Source: Brachynemurus nebulosus
Lineage: Eukaryota; Arthropoda; Insecta; Neuroptera; Myrmeleontidae
Length of the DNA stretch: 64,000 nt
Direction: 5' to 3'
Assembly (NCBI GenBank): GCA_035578155.1
Contig: JAPWDM010000008.1
Span: 20,980,598 to 21,044,597, forward strand
Below the pieces are notes generated by a model, which was not told the DNA's origin, did not search any database, and saw only the letters and a list, made by a program, of their open reading frames with translations. The position numbers and the translations under genes were made by a program. Below are positions 60,650 through 64,000 of this stretch, piece after piece (the first letter of the stretch is position 1; every line of letters starts with the position of its first letter).

Positions 60650-61948
60650 ATCGTAAATAAGGTTTTGGAAATATGTAAAAAAGAAGCTTCTACTGGACAT
60701 TTAGATATTCCGATAAAAAATTTTATTAAAAGAACAGCAAATTATACAGGCGTTTCAGAAAGAACTGTTCATAGAATTAATAAAGAACCAACAATTCTTG
60801 GCTTCAACACGGCTGAAATTGATAATTTCGACCGTGATGTTGTAAGGAGGACTATTGAAGATTTTTATTTAATTCAAAAAAAAGTTCCAACAATTAATAA
60901 ATTACTACCAGTGCTGAAAGAAAAAATCAATTTTTCTTGGCAAAGAACAGTTTTACGTAAACTATTAATTGACATGGGATTCCATTGGAAAAAAGTATCA
61001 GATAAACGTATAATGCTTATTGAAAGGCCTGATATAATAAATTGGCGAGCAAATTATCTTAGAACAATAAGAGAATTACGATCTGCTGGTGGTAATATTT
61101 TTTATTTAGACGAAACTTGGGTCGACTCAAATTTAACTTTCGGGAAATGTTGGCAACGCGATGACATTCATGGCGTCATAAAGACCACAAAAGCTTCGAA
61201 TCGTTTAATAATTGTTCATATTGGGGGTGAAAATGGGTTTCTAGAAGGTGCAGATTTAATATTTAAAGCTGGTACATCTTCTGGAGACTATCATGGCCAA
61301 ATGAACGCCGAGAACTTTGAAAAGTGGCTAATAAACAAGGTTTTGCCAAAACTACCAGAAAAATCAACAATTGTTATGGATAATGCTCCATATCACGGAA
61401 AAGAACTTGACAAACCACCCAATAAATATTCAACGAAAAAAGATATGATAGCATTTCTTACCAAAAAGGGGGTTGAATGTAATATGCTCATGCGGAAAGA
61501 CACCTTATTAACCTTAGTGAAAGCTAATTCGCCAACACAAAAAATTTTTCGTATTGACAATCTCCTCAATTTCCACGGTCACACAGTTGTACGTCTTCCA
61601 CCATATATGTGTGATTTGAATGCAATTGAATTAGCATGGGCACAGATAAAAAGATATGTCCGAGAAAATAATGTAACAGGAGATTTAAGTTTAAAAAACT
61701 TACAAAAAATTACTCAGGAAGCAATATCACAAGTAACCCCAGACAATTGGAAAGGTTTTACCAAACGAATAATAGAAACGGAGAAATATTATTGGGAAAA
61801 GGATAATATTATGGAGGATGTCATAGATAGTTTCATTATAGATGGTAATTCAAGTTCAGAAGAAAGTGATTCTGATGAGATCTTAGAAACATCATTAAAT
61901 ATCGATTTTGAAGATAACGAAATTCCTATTGATTTTTATCTTATGTAA
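60650..61948 (+). CDS. DD82E (Sailor-like) transposase, exon 2
   Basis: Encodes residues 34-465 of the cut-and-paste transposase. An HTH reads GVSERTVHRI (about 67-76). The IS630/Tc1-type catalytic motifs are YLDETW (Asp187), VMDNAPYH (Asp277) and PPYMCDLNAIELAWAQIK (Glu360). Exactly 82 residues separate the second Asp from the Glu, against 34-41 in most Tc1/mariner groups; the extra length is a Lys-rich insertion holding a Cys-Asn-Met-Leu segment. This spacing is the one reported for the DD82E/Sailor group. The acidic C-terminus (SSSEESDSDEILE) follows. No stop or frameshift is seen, so activity is possible. Confidence 0.9.
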   Translation: MVNKVLEICKKEASTGHLDIPIKNFIKRTANYTGVSERTVHRINKEPTILGFNTAEIDNFDRDVVRRTIEDFYLIQKKVPTINKLLPVLKEKINFSWQRTVLRKLLIDMGFHWKKVSDKRIMLIERPDIINWRANYLRTIRELRSAGGNIFYLDETWVDSNLTFGKCWQRDDIHGVIKTTKASNRLIIVHIGGENGFLEGADLIFKAGTSSGDYHGQMNAENFEKWLINKVLPKLPEKSTIVMDNAPYHGKELDKPPNKYSTKKDMIAFLTKKGVECNMLMRKDTLLTLVKANSPTQKIFRIDNLLNFHGHTVVRLPPYMCDLNAIELAWAQIKRYVRENNVTGDLSLKNLQKITQEAISQVTPDNWKGFTKRIIETEKYYWEKDNIMEDVIDSFIIDGNSSSEESDSDEILETSLNIDFEDNEIPIDFYLM

Positions 61949-61997
61949 ATATTTGTTTATTTTGGTTAAATTTGTTATTCCTTTTAGCCCATCAAAC

Positions 61998-62003
61998 AAT
62001 AAA
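61998..62003 (+). promoter_or_regulatory. Poly(A) signal AATAAA of the transposase gene
   Basis: AATAAA begins 50 bases after the transposase stop codon and before the nested MITE, so the MITE need not disturb the transcript. Confidence 0.65.
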
Positions 62004-62140
62004 TTAATTATAAAAGAGACTTAGCGTTTTATTAATTACAAATACAATCCTCATTTACGCATTTTTAGCAATATTTTTAAGAACATCTTTCTAATTATAT
62101 AAATTTTAACTATTTATATGTTAAATTTTAGATCTTTTAA

Positions 62141-62615
62141 CCCTACGTTTAGACATACGATTTCAATCGAATGTTAATCGAATCGAACGAAAATCGTATA
62201 ACAATTGGATGTGTAAACCGGTAATCCAATTATGATCGTATTGCCTTCGATTTCAAAACGATTTTTATAAAAATAGATTGTAATCCTATTTTAGTTCGAT
62301 TTTTTGCAAATAAAAATGGTGCAAACTGAAAATATTAAGAAAGATCATGTACATATTATTATTATTTTAAAGATAAGTGTGCGTGCAATTTATTTTTTCA
62401 TTGACATTTGACATTTAAATTTGTTCAATTTTTAATAAGAACCTTTTGCATATAAAATCAGAGGTTATGTGAATACTTATAAGCTAATATTTTATGTAAG
62501 CGCCATTTTCTTTTTTTAAATCGAAAGAAGAAATCGTATGTGTGTAAACCAAATATCATTAAACGATTTCTATTTCGATTTTCATCCAATCAAAATCGTG
62601 TGTATAAACGCTCCC
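62141..62615. mobile_element. MITE nested in the DD82E element, TAA-flanked
   Basis: TAA flanks both ends (62138-62140 and 62616-62618). Inverse segments CGTTTAGACATACGATTTCA and the complement of CGATTTTGATTGG-type sequence lie just inside, although the outermost 4-5 bases do not pair. ATCGTATG and ACGATTT motifs recur through the unit. A 3-bp TAA duplication suggests a PIF/Harbinger-mobilised MITE. Confidence 0.6.
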
Positions 62616-63169
62616 TAATTCAACAAAGTTCTGAAAAACAATGTTTTATGGGTATCTTATGAAAACAAAACTACATGTAAATATTGGGTGATACTATCTA
62701 TTCATAAGATGTTTAATCATCAAAATTTTAGGAATCACTGGAATAAAATGAAATAATAAATCAATAGAAAAAGACAAATCCCAACTATGACAATGGGTTG
62801 CGCTGCCAATTAGATAAAACACAACAGTACATATTCGAACGAGCTTGTGACGTAAGCTGCTTTTGCTTGATGTTTTTGATTACGTCATTTTTAAAGTAAA
62901 TTTTGTAATTTTATTTAATTAAAATTTTTATATTTTTGAATGAAATAACTTGTAAAAAAGCAATATTCAGTATCATTATGACTTGAGCAATTATTTAAAA
63001 ATCAAAATAGATATTTTTTCAACTACTGTCAAATACCCCATTATCTAATCTCTATATTTTATTTCGAAAGACACGAAAAATTTGAACTACAGATGACCCC
63101 TGGTCCAACACGCATGGGGCGAATATTTTTTAATTTGCCTAAAGTTATTATAATAAAACGGTTCTACAT

Positions 63170-63510
63170 AAAAATACCCCTGTCGCAGCATCCTGCATAG
63201 CGAATTTCCGTTTATAAAAATTAGTTTTTCTCCGAAACTAGTTGACATAGAATAATAGTTTAAAGACCTTTTTTATGTAATTTTTTCTCCTCCTTTAAAT
63301 GATGTAAAAAAATTTGGCAAAAATTTTTGAATAAGTGGAAATTTTGGCAAAAAACTAATTTTTGCAAGAACAAAAACCATGTTCCTGGCATCCGACGTGT
63401 CTGGCTGAAGAACTCATCCAAGATTTTTGGACTTCCAACGTTGTCACCAAATTTCGTAAACCTAGGACATTTCGTTCGAGAGTTATCGTGCTGATACATA
63501 TATACATACA

Positions 63511-63582
<72 letters not shown>

Positions 63583-63716
63583 AATTTTAGTGAATATTAT
63601 TTTCGGTTTCTAGGGACCTCAAAACAAATTTCTGCCATAGTCCCGGGCTCAAGTCGCGTCATGACACCTACTGTAATAGCTGAATTTCCAGAATTCTTTC
63701 TGGAAATTCGCTAAAA
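63170..63716 (+). repeat. Dispersed repeat R1, best-preserved copy
   Basis: Reference copy. It runs from AAATACCCCTGTCGCAGCAT through TAGCGAATTTCC, GTTGACATAGAATAATAG, CATGTTCCTGGCATCCGA, CTCATCCAAGATTTTTGGAC, TTCGTTCGAGAGTTATCGTG, (ATAC)n (63502-63539), (TA)n (63539-63576), ATTTTAGTGAATATTATTTT, GGGACCTCAAAACAAATTTC, GTCCCGGGCTCAAGTCGCGT, to GAATTCTTTCTGGAAATTCG and CTAAAA. TAGCGAATTTCC near the start and GGAAATTCGCTA at the end are inverse, so R1 may be a TIR element. Non-coding. Confidence 0.85.
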
Positions 63717-63752
63717 GTAATAGACTAATAAATAATAGATAAGACTATTAAC

Positions 63753-63868
63753 CAGATATTGTACGAAAGGGCCACCAGAATCACCGGGACATGCACTTTT
63801 ATTAAAATTGGCACCAAGGCAGATCATAGATTTCCTCCTATATGACGTTCCGAATATTTTCCTACATT
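63753..63868 (-). CDS. Serine protease (S1A), penultimate coding exon
   Basis: Following a TTTTTGCAG acceptor, the exon completes a split codon and then reads CRKIFGTSYRRKSMICLG and ANFNKSACPGDSGGPFVQYL. This is the chymotrypsin Cys168...Met-Ile-Cys182 loop, Cys191, and the catalytic Ser195 in GDSGGP with Asp194. It ends in phase 0 before GTTAAT, a weak but usable donor, and continues at 55210. Residue 189 at the bottom of the S1 pocket is Ser, as in chymotrypsins and elastases rather than trypsins. His57 and Asp102 would lie in exons beyond base 64000. An R1 copy follows 37 bases into the intron. Confidence 0.85.
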
Positions 63869-63906
63869 CTGCAAAAATAAATAATAAAAATTAATTGTAT
63901 TAAATA

Positions 63907-63946
<40 letters not shown>

Positions 63947-64000
63947 AGGAATAAGAAGCCAACAAAGTATTGAGGGACTTTTTGAATTCGAAAAAAATGA
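63869..64000. other. Intronic sequence with A36 run
   Basis: A run of 36 A (63910-63945) appears on the minus strand as a poly(T) tract some 40 bases upstream of the protease exon's acceptor. It could be the tail of a retroposed sequence or a simple homopolymer. The last 55 bases show no exon. Confidence 0.45.

Larger units (their letters stand above)
59890..63041 (+). mobile_element. DD82E (Sailor-like) IS630/Tc1/mariner element, complete
   Basis: The TIRs are ATGGGGTATTTGACA (59890-59904) and its exact inverse (63027-63041). The flanks (GA and TA) do not give a clean TA duplication, so the ends may be off by 1-2 bases. Between them lies one two-exon transposase gene with intact reading frame and its own poly(A) signal. 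Subterminal TGACGTCA-type palindromes sit about 160 bp from each end. A 475-bp MITE is nested at 62141-62615, between gene and right TIR. The element is inserted in the serine protease intron on the opposite strand. Confidence 0.85.

Noticed and set aside
60665..61948. Transposase starting at TTG 60665
   Set aside because: A non-ATG start is unnecessary: a consensus intron joins an upstream ATG exon in phase.
63910..63945. A36 run as the tail of a LINE or processed gene
   Set aside because: No retrotransposon sequence or TSD was recognised next to it; on the minus strand it is simply intronic poly(T).

Overview
The window is AT-rich nuclear DNA from a eukaryote, most likely an arthropod and probably an insect. 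It shows spliced genes with GT-AG introns, long (TA)n microsatellites, and short non-autonomous DNA transposons of the hAT, piggyBac-like, Tc1/mariner, pogo-like, PIF/Harbinger, MULE-like and Helitron types. There is also a Penelope-like remnant with a hammerhead-like ribozyme. Species cannot be fixed from the sequence. All family names come from motifs, terminal inverted repeats (TIRs) and target-site duplications (TSDs) read by eye; no database was searched.

Only one host gene is recognisable. It is a chymotrypsin-fold (S1A) serine protease on the minus strand, seen as its last two coding exons: 63868-63753 carries GDSGGP, and 55210-55076 carries VVGIASF...PSVYTKV, the stop codon and a poly(A) signal. 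The intron between them is about 8.5 kb and is filled with transposons. The rest of the gene lies beyond base 64000.

The most complete mobile element is inside that intron: a 3.15 kb IS630/Tc1/mariner element (about 59890-63041). Its transposase has two exons, reads as an intact 465-residue protein, and has a D,D82E catalytic spacing, the spacing reported for the group called Sailor. Other coding remnants are a D,D41D mariner-like transposase with two frameshifts (38393-39711), an internally deleted mariner (39973-40488), a Harbinger N-terminal fragment (19251-19421), a pipsqueak-type HTH fragment (2009-2095) and a Penelope GIY-YIG fragment (15022-15180).

Layout. 0-6 kb: R2/R3 repeats and a pogo-like derivative. 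6-14 kb: hAT, piggyBac-like and MULE-like non-autonomous elements, several with exact TSDs. 15-19 kb: Penelope remnant and ribozyme, a tRNA-Thr-like sequence, a Helitron and a Harbinger derivative. 21-35 kb: TTAA-flanked MITEs, R1 repeats and featureless AT-rich DNA. 35.7-37.7 kb: a roughly 120-bp satellite array. 38-45 kb: mariner relics and MITEs. 45-52 kb: palindromic MITEs, hAT and Helitron elements. 54-64 kb: the serine protease 3' end with its transposon-packed intron.

A dispersed family here called R1 (about 500-600 bp, at least ten full or partial copies) carries a (TA)n tract at a fixed internal position. This explains many of the dinucleotide tracts, and the long Ile-Tyr open frames over them are artefacts.
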